In this document: one piece after another, positions 28,218 to 36,188 of the stretch
How the letters are laid out: each line of letters starts with the position of its first letter
Position numbering within the stretch: position 1 is the stretch's first letter
Assembly: GCF_028736035.1 (NCBI RefSeq)
Contig: NZ_CP117866.1
Coordinates: 7,440,001-7,504,000 of the forward strand
DNA: 64,000 nucleotides
From: Streptomyces sp. T12
GTDB lineage: Bacteria; Actinomycetota; Actinomycetes; Streptomycetales; Streptomycetaceae
Reading direction: 5' to 3'
Notes under the pieces: generated by a model
The model's database searches: none
What the model was told of the DNA's origin: nothing
The model's input: only the letters and a program-made list of their open reading frames with translations
Translations under genes and position numbers: made by a program

Positions 28218-28880
28218 TTGCCTCCAGTGGACCCTTCGTCGCAGGTCAGACAGGCTGTCAGCGACACCGAACTGCCCCTGTCATATGCCAACCGAGTCGT
28301 GCGGAATGGGCGCTTCCGGGGGGTGTATTCCACGGGAACGGCCCCGGAGAGCCCTGTCGGCGGCCATGATGGGGGCATGGCGGGGCTGGAGGGTATCGAA
28401 CAGCCGCGGGGACACAGCCGTGCGGCCGCGGCGCGCTGGTCGCCGGCGGCCGAGGACGAAGCTGCTTCCAAGGTACTGGAGCTGTTCGGCAATCCCACGG
28501 AGGCGGAGGTTCCGCTCCCGTCCCGCCCCGAGTCCGCGGCGACGGCGCGGCGGCTGGCCCAGGTGGTGATCCTGCGTCAGTGGGGCTTGACTCCGAAGAT
28601 GACGGAGGACGCGGTCCTGCTCGTCTCGGAACTGGTCGGCAACGCCGTCCGTCATACCGGCGCCCGCGTCTTCGGCCTGCGCATGCGCCGCCGCCGAGGC
28701 TGGATCCGTATCGAGGTCCGCGACCCTTCCCGCGGCCTGCCCTGCCTGATGCCGGTCCAGGAGATGGACATCAGCGGCCGGGGCCTGTTCCTGGTGGACA
28801 AACTCTCCGACCGCTGGGGCGTGGACCTGCTGCCGCGCGGCAAGACGACATGGTTCGAGATGCGGGTGGCGGACCGCTGA
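28218..28880 (+). CDS. Anti-sigma-like ATP-binding protein (GHKL)
   Basis: The C-terminal 130 residues form a HATPase domain: LLVSELVGNAVRHTGARV as N-box, EVRDPSRGLP and SGRGLFLVDKLSDRWGVD as the ADP-binding boxes, ending KTTWFEMRVADR. The family regulates sigma factors by phosphorylating or sequestering partners. The start is uncertain: a TTG at 28218 (after GAGGGAGCC) gives 220 residues, but third-base GC is lower up to the ATG at 28378, which would give 167. Upstream, CCTTAAG occurs twice with an 11-base period (28174, 28185), a possible operator. Confidence 0.85.
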   Translation: MPPVDPSSQVRQAVSDTELPLSYANRVVRNGRFRGVYSTGTAPESPVGGHDGGMAGLEGIEQPRGHSRAAAARWSPAAEDEAASKVLELFGNPTEAEVPLPSRPESAATARRLAQVVILRQWGLTPKMTEDAVLLVSELVGNAVRHTGARVFGLRMRRRRGWIRIEVRDPSRGLPCLMPVQEMDISGRGLFLVDKLSDRWGVDLLPRGKTTWFEMRVADR

Positions 28881-29081
28881 GCGCTCCGCTGCAAGAACGG
28901 TGACAAACCTGCGGGCAAGACCGCTTGGCGCCGGCCACGGCGACCCGTACGAACCGCTTATCGGGTGAATCGTGCGTTTTTCGACGCAATCCTCATTAAA
29001 TGGTCAAGAGATCACTACCGACCGCACCCCGGCCGCGCGAACCCGGTCGCCGTCCTCCCCGCCGCACTGGAAGAACTGCCG

Positions 29082-30266
29082 ATGAACCTCCTCCACCGCA
29101 CCCTCCTCGCCGGCGTAGGCATCCTCGCGCTCGCCGCCTGCGGCACCCAGTCCGCCAAGGACAAGACCCGGGCCGCCCCCGAGTCCCGCGGCGGAACCCA
29201 GGCCGCCATCCCCGCCCCGGAGAAGAAGACCGTCCAGGGTCTGCCCGGCATGCCACCCGTCCTGGACCCGAAGGACGTCTATGCCGCCGACCGTCCGAAC
29301 AAGCTCTCCCCGGTCGTCAAGGACTTCCCGTCCCGTGTCTACGTCCCGAACACCGAGTCGGACACCGTCTCCGTCATCGACCCGAAGACGTACGAGATCA
29401 TCGAGACCATCCCCGTCGGCCGCCAGCCCCAGCACGTCGTCCCGTCCTGGGACCTGAAGACCCTCTGGGTCAACAACAACCGCGGCCACACCCTCACCCC
29501 CATCGACCCGAAGACCGGCAAGGCGGGCAAGGAGGTGGAGGTCCACGACCCCTACAACCTCTACTTCACCCCCAACGGCAAGTACGCCGTCGTCATGGCC
29601 TCCCTCGACCGCGAACTCGTCTTCCGCGACCCCCACACCATGAAGCGGATCAAGACCGAGCCGGTCACCTGCTACGGCGTCAACCACGCCGACTTCTCCC
29701 TCGACGGCCGCTACTTCATCGTCTCCTGCGAGTTCAGCGGCGAACTGCTGAAGGTCGACACGGAGCGGATGAAGGTCGTCGGGCAGCAGAAACTGCCCTT
29801 CGACGGAGCCATGCCGCAGGACGTGAAGGTCTCCCCGGACGGCAAGCGGTTCTACATCGCCGACATGATGGCCGACGGCATGTGGGTCCTGGACGGCGAC
29901 AAGTTCACCGAGCCCACGCTGCTGCCCACGGGCAAGGGCTGCCACGGCCTCTACGTCAGCCGCGACTCGCGCGAGATGTACGTCTCCAACCGCGGCGAAG
30001 GCACCGTCTCCGTCTTCGACTTCACCCAGAACATGCTCACCAAGAAGTGGCACCTCCCCGACGGCGGCAGCCCCGACATGGGCGGCGTTTCCGCCGACGG
30101 CAAGGTGCTGTGGCTGTCGGGCCGTTACGACTCCGAGGTGTACGCCATCGACACCCGCACCGGCGAAGAGCTCGCGCGCGTCCCCGTCGGCAGCGGCCCG
30201 CACGGCCTCGCCGTCTACCCGCAGCCGGGCCGCTACTCCCTGGGGCACACCGGCATCTTCCGTTAG
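29082..30266 (+). CDS. YVTN beta-propeller lipoprotein
   Basis: A protein of 394 residues from the ATG at 29082 (GGAAGAA precedes). A short lipoprotein signal (ALAACG) is followed by repeated blades of the YVTN/NHL type, for example VYVPNTESDTVSVIDPKTYE, HVVPSWDLKTLWVNNNRG and VSNRGEGTVSVFD. Such propellers bind or bridge partners outside the cell. Function is unknown, and no enzyme motif is visible. It lies just upstream of the ADP-ribosyltransferase gene in the same direction (91 bases), so a shared transcript is possible. Confidence 0.88.
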   Translation: MNLLHRTLLAGVGILALAACGTQSAKDKTRAAPESRGGTQAAIPAPEKKTVQGLPGMPPVLDPKDVYAADRPNKLSPVVKDFPSRVYVPNTESDTVSVIDPKTYEIIETIPVGRQPQHVVPSWDLKTLWVNNNRGHTLTPIDPKTGKAGKEVEVHDPYNLYFTPNGKYAVVMASLDRELVFRDPHTMKRIKTEPVTCYGVNHADFSLDGRYFIVSCEFSGELLKVDTERMKVVGQQKLPFDGAMPQDVKVSPDGKRFYIADMMADGMWVLDGDKFTEPTLLPTGKGCHGLYVSRDSREMYVSNRGEGTVSVFDFTQNMLTKKWHLPDGGSPDMGGVSADGKVLWLSGRYDSEVYAIDTRTGEELARVPVGSGPHGLAVYPQPGRYSLGHTGIFR

Positions 30267-30357
30267 CCGAGGCGTAGTTGACCTGTGGTCAGTGGACACG
30301 CCGCCGTACGGGTGACGTTCCACGACCTGCCACCACGGGCCCGGGATCGTGCTCCTT

Positions 30358-30990
30358 ATGATCACAACTCGTCTGCGGCGGCGAGCCGCTGCCGCCGTCC
30401 TGTCCCTCTCGGCCGTTCTCGCGACGACGGCCGCCACGGCTCCCGAGACCGTCCCCGCCTCGGCTCGCACGACCCTCGTCAAGGCGGCCGCCCCCGCCCC
30501 TGCGGCCTGTCCCGTCCAGTACGACGACAGGATCAAGGCCGCCGTCGACCGTCGCGTCGATGTCGACCGCATCACCCCCGACCCGGCGTGGCGCACCACC
30601 TGCGGCACGCTCTACCGGGCCGACGGCCGGGGCCCGAACATCGTCTTCGAGGAGGGCTTCAAGCCCAAGGACGTCGTGAACGGCCAGTACGACCTGGAGC
30701 AGTACGTCCTGGTCAACCAGCCCTCCCCGTACGTGTCCACGACCTACGACCACGACCTGTACAAGAACTGGTGGAAGTCGGGCTGGAACTACTACATCGA
30801 CGCCCCCGGCGGCATCGACGTCAACAAGACCATCGGCGACACCCACAAATGGGCCGATCAGGTCGAGGTCGCCTTCCCCGGCGGGATCGCCCGGAAGTAC
30901 ATCATCGGCGTCTGCCCGGTGAACAAGACGACCAAGGTCGAGATCATGAGCGGCTGCCAGAGCAACCCGCACTACGAGGCCTGGCACTGA
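30358..30990 (+). CDS. Secreted DNA-guanine ADP-ribosyltransferase, scabin/ScARP-like (pierisin family)
   Basis: A 210-residue protein. An Arg-rich N-terminus and Ala/Leu core form the signal peptide; four Cys (51, 82, 186, 200) suit disulfides outside the cell. The sequence matches what I remember of Scabin of S. scabiei and ScARP of S. coelicolor. The catalytic set appears as Arg87 (TLYRADG), Ser127 (YVSTTYD), Gln168 and Glu170 (ADQVEVAFPG); each sits ten residues beyond the published Scabin Arg77, Ser117, Gln158 and Glu160. These enzymes transfer ADP-ribose from NAD to guanine. No immunity gene is apparent. The GTG at 30349 is an alternative start. Confidence 0.9.
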   Translation: MITTRLRRRAAAAVLSLSAVLATTAATAPETVPASARTTLVKAAAPAPAACPVQYDDRIKAAVDRRVDVDRITPDPAWRTTCGTLYRADGRGPNIVFEEGFKPKDVVNGQYDLEQYVLVNQPSPYVSTTYDHDLYKNWWKSGWNYYIDAPGGIDVNKTIGDTHKWADQVEVAFPGGIARKYIIGVCPVNKTTKVEIMSGCQSNPHYEAWH

Positions 30991-30994
30991 CGCC

Positions 30995-31630
30995 CTACCG
31001 GGCGTGCAGCAGTGCCTCCGCGCCCACCGGTCGGTAGCCGCCCGCCAGGAACGCCCGCATGCTGCGGGCGTTCCCCGGCGCGACCTGCGCCCACAGCGGC
31101 TCCGTGACCAGATGCCGGGCGGCGGTCACCAGCCGCCGCCCCAGCCCCCGATGCTGTACCGCGTCGTCCACCTCGACCGAGACCTCCAGCCGCCCGGCGA
31201 CGCCGCGCCCCATCACCAGCACGCCGCCGTCCGCCGCCCACGCGCGCACGTCGTCGCGCCGCCGTCGGGCGTAGACGATCCGGGGGTGGTCGGCATCCTC
31301 GATCTCCGTCAGCGCGAGCGACGGCTCACCCGGCAGCGGGGAGCCGACCAGCACCGCGTCTATGGTCTCGGCCGTACGTCCCGTCCGCTCCATGAGAGCC
31401 GCCAGGAAGCGCGGATGCATCGGCGCGGCCAGCCCGTCGCAGTCGACGTCGCGCAGTGCCGCGTACACCCACGCGGGATCCTCGTCGGTGAAGACGACGG
31501 AGTGCGCGGTGAAGGCGAGGACGCCCGAGTCCTGGTGCGACGGCTGCGGGACGACAGTCGTACGGCCGTCCGCAGGAGGGAAGACTCCCCGCGCCGCCGC
31601 GTCGAGAATGTCCCGCAAGGTCTCCGCCAC
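30995..31630 (-). CDS. GNAT-family N-acetyltransferase
   Basis: A protein of about 211 residues with the acetyl-CoA loop in EVDDAVQHRGLGRRLVTAAR and WAQVAPGNARSMRAFLAGGY at the C-terminus. It acetylates an amine of unknown identity. The GTG at 31630 is chosen because AGGGG precedes it; an ATG at 31690 would overlap the ATG of the divergent MerR gene (31689), which seems unlikely. It converges on the ADP-ribosyltransferase gene with four bases between stops. Confidence 0.82.
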   Translation of the reverse strand: MAETLRDILDAAARGVFPPADGRTTVVPQPSHQDSGVLAFTAHSVVFTDEDPAWVYAALRDVDCDGLAAPMHPRFLAALMERTGRTAETIDAVLVGSPLPGEPSLALTEIEDADHPRIVYARRRRDDVRAWAADGGVLVMGRGVAGRLEVSVEVDDAVQHRGLGRRLVTAARHLVTEPLWAQVAPGNARSMRAFLAGGYRPVGAEALLHAR

Positions 31631-31688
31631 GACCGCCCCTGTCCTGCTCCTTGAGTCTCCACCCACTGGAAGGCCCACACTCGCAGAC

Positions 31689-32603
31689 ATGATCGAAGAC
31701 GGCACCGGACTTCTCACCATCGGCGAGCTGGCCCGGGCCACCGGACTGACCGTGCGGACCATCCGCTACTGGTCCGACGAGGGCGCCCTGCCCCCGGTGA
31801 CCCGCTCCTCGGGCGGCTACCGCCTCTACGACGCCGAGTCCGTCGCCCGCCTGGAGCTGATCCGCACCCTGCGCGAACTGGGTCTGGGCCTGGATGACGT
31901 ACGGAAGGTGGTCAGCGGCGAGAAGGACGTGGCGTCGGTCGCGGCCACGCATGTCGCCGCACTGGACGCACAGATCAGGTCGCTGAAGGTGACCCGTGCG
32001 GTGCTGTCGACCGTGGCGCGACGCGGCTCGACCGCGGAGGAGATGACGTTGATGAACAGGCTGGCGAGGCTGTCGGCGGCCGAGCGGCGGCGGATCCTGG
32101 AGGAGTTCGTGGACGAGATGTTCCACGGACTGGACACGGCGGATCCCGTGATCCGCGACCGGATGCGGGAGATGGCCGTGGACCTGCCGGAGGAGCCGAC
32201 GTCCGAGCAGGTCGATGCCTGGGTGGAGCTGGCCGAGCTGCTCCAGGACCCTCGGTTCCGGGCGCGGATGCGCAAGGTCGCCGAGTTCAACGCGGCCGAC
32301 CGGGGGCCCGGGACGCCGGCCGGGGCGTCGATGTGGTTCTCCCGGAAGCTGGTGCACCTGGCCGCCGAGGCGCGGGGGCAGGGCATCGCACCGGAGTCGC
32401 CCGAGGCCGAGCGGATCCTGCGGGGCCTGCTCGGCGACGCCGACCCGGCCATCGTGCTCGAACGCCTGAAATCCGGCGTGAGCGACGAGGTCGCCCGCTA
32501 TCGAGAGTTGCTGTCCGTCGTGAAGGGCCGTGGGCCCGCCTCGGCGCACCGCGCGGAGTTCGCCTGGGTGGTCGCCGCACTGGAGGCGCGGGCGGGCGGT
32601 TAA
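31689..32603 (+). CDS. MerR-family transcriptional regulator
   Basis: A 304-residue regulator. The N-terminal winged helix reads LTIGELARATGLTVRTIRYW followed by YRLYDAESVARLELIRTL, typical of MerR. A long C-terminal part (about 200 residues, helical, with MFHGLDTADPVIRDRM) differs from metal-sensing members and probably binds a small effector or mediates oligomers. It is divergent from the GNAT gene, which may be its target. The start codon ATG has only a distant GGAAGG upstream. Confidence 0.9.
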   Translation: MIEDGTGLLTIGELARATGLTVRTIRYWSDEGALPPVTRSSGGYRLYDAESVARLELIRTLRELGLGLDDVRKVVSGEKDVASVAATHVAALDAQIRSLKVTRAVLSTVARRGSTAEEMTLMNRLARLSAAERRRILEEFVDEMFHGLDTADPVIRDRMREMAVDLPEEPTSEQVDAWVELAELLQDPRFRARMRKVAEFNAADRGPGTPAGASMWFSRKLVHLAAEARGQGIAPESPEAERILRGLLGDADPAIVLERLKSGVSDEVARYRELLSVVKGRGPASAHRAEFAWVVAALEARAGG

Positions 32604-32671
32604 TCTGACCTGCGGCAGCAAGCCAGCACAACACGACAGACGCGAGCAAACGCGAGTAAAGGGGCGGACCG

Positions 32672-32890
32672 GTGGCGCACATCGACATCGAGGAAGCACG
32701 CAAGCAGTTCGAGCGCATCGATGCGGACGGTGACGGCACCATCACCGCCGCCGAGTTCAAGTCCGCCCTGGCCCAGGGAGGCGACTGGAACGTGACCGAG
32801 GCGGTCGCAGAGGCGATCATCAAGAGCCGTGACCTGAACGGCGACAAGCTCCTGTCGTTCGACGAGTTCTGGTCCTTCCTGAACAAGTGA
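32672..32890 (+). CDS. EF-hand calcium-binding protein
   Basis: A 72-residue protein with two canonical EF-hand loops: DADGDGTITAAEF (Asp17, Asp19, Asp21, Glu28) and DLNGDKLLSFDEF (Asp54, Asn56, Asp58, Glu65). It binds Ca2+ in the cytosol as a small calmodulin-like protein. S. coelicolor has such proteins (Cab family), and I recall one of them at the matching locus; that name is not assigned here. The GTG start follows AAGGGGCGGACCG. A terminator hairpin follows ten bases after the stop. Confidence 0.9.
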   Translation: MAHIDIEEARKQFERIDADGDGTITAAEFKSALAQGGDWNVTEAVAEAIIKSRDLNGDKLLSFDEFWSFLNK

Positions 32891-32899
32891 CGCACGGGA

Positions 32900-32937
32900 G
32901 GGGCGCCCGGTCCGCCTGTGCGGCGAACGGGCGCCCC
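32900..32937 (+). terminator. Terminator hairpin after EF-hand gene
   Basis: GGGGCGCCCG pairs with CGGGCGCCCC across an 18-base loop, followed by TTCGTC. It closes the EF-hand transcript. Confidence 0.7.
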
Positions 32938-33131
32938 TTCGTCATGTCCGGCGCCGGATCGACACCGTCCTCCTCCAGGCGAAGCTCGCGCAGGTCGAAC
33001 CCGCCCAGCCCGTGGGGTGCCCGGAGCCGTGCCGCTCGCGCAGCCACCAGGCGCGCATGGCGGCGATGGCGTCGCTGCACGCACACGGGCAAGATCGTCG
33101 TACGGATCTGAGGCGTGCCGACGCGCCTACG

Positions 33132-33674
33132 TCACACGATCTCCAGGGGCCGGTGCGGCCCGTCCGGGAGCTGGACGCGGATCGGGTCCCCGGCCCTGAC
33201 CACACCTCCGCTGAGGACGACGCTCATGATCCCGGACTTGAACCGCACACCGCCCTCGGCGTCCCGCCCGACGACCTGCTTCATCAACCCCTGCTGAAAC
33301 CCGTCGATCTGAGCACAGGGATTGCGCAGCCCGGTCACCTCCACGACGGCCTCGCCCCCGAGTCGCAGGAGCGTCCCCGTCGGAAGCCCGAGCAGATCGA
33401 TGCCCTGCGTGGTGACGTTCTCCCCGAGCTCCCCGGCCGCCACCTCGAACCCCGCCTCGCGCACCTCGTCGAACAACTCCGCATGGATGAGGTGTACTTG
33501 CCGCAGGTTCGGCTGCGAGGGATCCTTCCGCATCCGGAACCGGTGCTTCACGGTGGCGCCCGCGTGCACGTCGCCCTCCACTCCGATGCCCGCGATCAGC
33601 GTGATGCTCTCCCGGTTCGGCTTGGTGAACGAGTACGTCCCGTTACTGCTGACCGCCGCGACAGTCCCACTCAT
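33132..33674 (-). CDS. MOSC domain protein
   Basis: A 180-residue stand-alone MOSC domain with the conserved Cys in GLRNPCAQIDGF, GELGENVTTQGIDL and PTGTLLRLGG. MOSC proteins bind molybdenum-type cofactor or transfer sulfur, and some members (YiiM-like) reduce N-hydroxylated compounds. ATG at 33674 follows GGGAGCTTCTCGGC. The stretch 32938-33131 between it and the EF-hand terminator shows no supported gene. Confidence 0.9.
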   Translation of the reverse strand: MSGTVAAVSSNGTYSFTKPNRESITLIAGIGVEGDVHAGATVKHRFRMRKDPSQPNLRQVHLIHAELFDEVREAGFEVAAGELGENVTTQGIDLLGLPTGTLLRLGGEAVVEVTGLRNPCAQIDGFQQGLMKQVVGRDAEGGVRFKSGIMSVVLSGGVVRAGDPIRVQLPDGPHRPLEIV

Positions 33675-33735
33675 GCCGAGAAGCTCCCCTCTTCCGCAGC
33701 GACGACTGCTTCGCCGCAGGTCGGAGCCTATGCGG

Positions 33736-34293
33736 TCAGGCGTTCTCGGCCCACTCCCGCAGCGCGGCCTTGCTTTCGAAGCGGGCGACGTTCTTGTCCA
33801 GCGGGTCGTCCGTGTACTGGTGGAAGCGCCACTTCGCCTGGATGCGGGGCTTGCCCGCGGTCACGTAGTCGGCGATCCAGAGCCCGTCACCGGCGTACGA
33901 CGTCGTGTCGACGTTGAGCCAGTAGTGCCGGTTCGCGTACAGGATCACCGGATTGTTGGGCCGCTTCTCCTTCACCTTCCGGATGAAGAGGTCCTTCTCC
34001 GCGTTGCTCGCGTGCGTCCCCGCGCTCGTGGTCTCCCAGTCGACGGCGAGGATGTCGCCCGCTCTCTCGGGGGCCTTGCTGACGAAGTACTCCGCCTGGG
34101 CCGAGAGGTTGCCGGGCCACAGGAAGTGGTAGAAGCCGACCACCAGGCCGGCGTCGCGGGCGCGCTTGGTCTGCGCGGCGAGTTTGGGATTGATGTAGGA
34201 GCGGCCCTCCGTGGCCTTGATGAAGACGAAGGAGAGGCCGTCGGTGTCGTACGTCGAGGACTGGTACGCGCTTACGTCGATGCCGCGCAGCAT
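33736..34293 (-). CDS. GH25 family lysozyme (no signal peptide)
   Basis: A 185-residue glycoside hydrolase family 25 domain, with acidic residues in RGIDVSAYQ (Asp6) and AVDWETT (Asp85, Glu87) forming the active site, and the usual FVFIKATEG and VGFYHFLWPG segments. It should cleave the muramyl-glucosaminyl bond of peptidoglycan. No export signal is seen from the ATG at 34293, which has GGGAGCTCCCCC before it, so release may need lysis or an atypical secretion route. It is divergent from the serine hydrolase gene. Confidence 0.88.
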   Translation of the reverse strand: MLRGIDVSAYQSSTYDTDGLSFVFIKATEGRSYINPKLAAQTKRARDAGLVVGFYHFLWPGNLSAQAEYFVSKAPERAGDILAVDWETTSAGTHASNAEKDLFIRKVKEKRPNNPVILYANRHYWLNVDTTSYAGDGLWIADYVTAGKPRIQAKWRFHQYTDDPLDKNVARFESKAALREWAENA

Positions 34294-34373
34294 GGGGGAG
34301 CTCCCTGAAGTGCCGGTGGGGGGACAGGGGTTGGACTTGCTGTATGCCCCACCTTGGCATGGGTGATCCGTCC

Positions 34374-35441
34374 ATGACACGGAAATGTGAACCTCCAACG
34401 GATGATCCCTGGGAGGGAGTGGACGGGACGGCACTCGCGCGGGCCGTGCGTGCGCAGGCGGGGCGGCCGGTGGCGGGCATCGACGACATGGCGTCGTATC
34501 TCGCCGCTCAGGTGTCGGACACCTCGCACCGCGAGGTCATCGGCCCGCTCCTCGACGGCCAGGGGGCCGGCGGTGTCGTGGTGCGGCGCGGCACCGTCCT
34601 CGCTTCGTGGGGCGACCCGGCGCGCGCGGAGATGGCGTACAGCGCCACGAAGAGCGTGCTGTCGCTGGTGGCGGGCGTCGCGTTCGACGACGGGGCGTTG
34701 CGCCTGGACGAGCCGGTGGCGGAGTCGGTGGACCTGCCCGAGTTCGGCAGCAGCTCCCACGGGCGCGCGATCACATGGCGCCACCTGCTGGACCAAACCA
34801 GCCAGTGGGAGGGTGAGTTGTGGTCCAAGCCGACGTGGGTGGACGCGCAGAGCACCCGGGAGGGCACCGAGTCGGCGGGGGGACCGCCCGGCGCCGGCTG
34901 GGCCTACAACGACGTGCGGGTGAACCTGACCGCGCTGGCGCTCACGGCCCTGTTCGGCCGCGCCCTGCCGGACGTGCTGCGCGACCGCGTCATGACACCG
35001 ATCGGCGCCTTTGACGGCTGGTCCTGGCACGGCTATGAGAACGCGGTGGTCGAGATCGACGGCGCCGCGGTGCCGGTGGTCTCCGGAGGCGCGCACTGGG
35101 GCGGCGGTCTGTGGATCAGCGCCCTGGACCTGGCCCGCATCGGCCGGCTCTGCCTGCGCGGCGGGAGGTGGGGCGGGCGTCAGGTCCTGTCGCGGCGCTG
35201 GATCGAGGAGCTGTGGACGCCCTGCCGGGTCAAGCCCGAGTACGGCCTGTCCTGGTGGCTCAACGACGGCGGCACGGTATGGCCCCGGGCGCCGCGCACC
35301 GGACGCTGCGCCCGCGGCAACGGCGGCAGCCACCTGCTGTGGGTGGATCCGGCACGCGATCTGGTGATCGTCTCGCGATGGGGCATGGAGGCCGAGCGCC
35401 TGCTGACCGAGGTGTCGGCGGTGGTGCCGCCCACGTCGTGA
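34374..35441 (+). CDS. Serine hydrolase (beta-lactamase/PBP4* fold)
   Basis: A 355-residue enzyme. The catalytic SxxK motif is SATK in AYSATKSVLSLVAG, and the second motif Tyr-x-Asn is YND in GWAYNDVRVNL, with HLLDQTSQWEGE between. No signal peptide is visible. Relatives hydrolyse esters, amides or D-amino peptides. The ATG at 34374 is the likely start; an ATG at 34359 is possible. It is the last intact chromosome-type gene before the disrupted sdaA and the island. Confidence 0.85.
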   Translation: MTRKCEPPTDDPWEGVDGTALARAVRAQAGRPVAGIDDMASYLAAQVSDTSHREVIGPLLDGQGAGGVVVRRGTVLASWGDPARAEMAYSATKSVLSLVAGVAFDDGALRLDEPVAESVDLPEFGSSSHGRAITWRHLLDQTSQWEGELWSKPTWVDAQSTREGTESAGGPPGAGWAYNDVRVNLTALALTALFGRALPDVLRDRVMTPIGAFDGWSWHGYENAVVEIDGAAVPVVSGGAHWGGGLWISALDLARIGRLCLRGGRWGGRQVLSRRWIEELWTPCRVKPEYGLSWWLNDGGTVWPRAPRTGRCARGNGGSHLLWVDPARDLVIVSRWGMEAERLLTEVSAVVPPTS

Positions 35442-35450
35442 GGATTTCCC

Positions 35451-35522
35451 TCAGCACTCGATGATGTTGACGGCCAGCCCGCCCCGCGCCGTCTCCTTGT
35501 ACTTCACGGACATATCGCCGGC
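35451..35522 (-). pseudogene. sdaA: 3' fragment of L-serine dehydratase gene
   Basis: On the minus strand the last codons read DMSVKYKETARGGLAVNIIEC, the conserved C-terminus of bacterial L-serine ammonia-lyase. Only about 23 codons remain: an in-frame TGA at 35529-35531 lies just upstream, and the sequence beyond is unrelated. The rest of sdaA is not in this window. This marks the exact point where the ancestral gene order ends, immediately outside the island. Confidence 0.85.
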
Positions 35523-35703
35523 TGTTGATCATGGGTTTGACCTGCGGATTTGAAATGAGCAGGCTCGCCTTGAGTCACATCAGGGACTTTCAGGAACTTC
35601 TTGCCGAGGGCTGCCTGCAAGGCGTCCGATGGTGCGTAACATGCCTGCGGGAGTCGGGTCGTTGTGTTCGTGCAGGCATCCGGTCTCTTCGCTGTACCCC
35701 GCA

Positions 35704-35748
35704 CTCGTAATGCGTAGGTCTCGGGTTCGAATCCCGAAGGCGGCTCCA
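35704..35748. repeat. Left attachment-like site: 3' part of tRNA-Thr(CGT)
   Basis: A 45-bp sequence identical to 56272-56316. It covers the anticodon loop CTCGTAA, the T-arm (TCGGGTTCGAATCCCGA), the acceptor strand AGGCGGC, discriminator T and CCA. Just upstream CGCA allows the full anticodon stem with TGCG, which the right copy lacks. No D-arm or GCCGCCT acceptor strand precedes it, so it is not a functional tRNA gene. The direct repeat is the usual scar of site-specific integration into a tRNA 3' end. Confidence 0.88.
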
Positions 35749-35752
35749 TTTG

Positions 35753-35784
35753 AAACCCCGGGTCAGGCCTCTGACCTGGGGTTT
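35753..35784. terminator. tRNA-type terminator hairpin, left copy
   Basis: AAACCCC...GGGGTTT with GGTCAG/CTGACC inside forms one continuous stem-loop five bases after the CCA. The right copy at 56321 has the same structure with compensating base changes. Confidence 0.75.
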
Positions 35785-36188
35785 TGTGTCGTCTATGCTG
35801 TCTCGTCCGGGCGGGACTGCGGTTGTTGACCTGCGCAGCCGTGATGCGTAGGTCGGAGGTTTGATCACGAGCGTAGTCCGTGTCGCCGGGTAGGTGAAAG
35901 CCGTCTGACCTGCGACTTTCAAGGCTTGGGTGATGCCTGGTCAGTTCTGGATGTCGGTGGGTGCGCGCAAGGGGAGCGCATCGGTGCATTCAGAGTGCAG
36001 CGGGCAGTCTGGGTGACGGGTCGTCGAGCGGGACGCGTCGACGATGCCGAGATTGTCGATGCCGGTCAACTTGCGGTGCAAGGGCCGAGGCGGTGCTGGG
36101 GCGGCTACGACGGCGCCGGGATGTCAGTTGGCCTTTGACAGGCGATGGTTCCAGTGAGGATGAGGTCGATGCTGGCGAGGGACTCTGC

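Larger units (their letters stand above)
35523..36188. other. Left island junction without a supported gene
   Basis: This stretch carries no gene I can support. It holds the attachment-like repeat and terminator described separately, a second tRNA-like tract ATGCGTAGGTCGGA at 35844, and GCGCAAGGGGAGCGC at 35965, both repeated at the right junction. A minus-strand frame containing GFEPETYALRV is the familiar antisense of a tRNA end and is not a gene. The left part (about 35530-35700) may be the decayed end of an integration module. Confidence 0.7.

Noticed and set aside
32938..33131. Small minus-strand gene between EF-hand and MOSC genes
   Set aside because: Short frames exist, but none has a start signal or recognisable protein sequence.
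35690..35748. tRNA-Thr gene at the left junction
   Set aside because: The anticodon arm, T-arm and CCA end are present, but no D-arm or GCCGCCT acceptor strand lies upstream.
35504..35989. 161-residue minus-strand frame
   Set aside because: It contains the antisense of the tRNA end (GFEPETYALRV), a familiar false gene; only the possibility of a decayed integration module remains.
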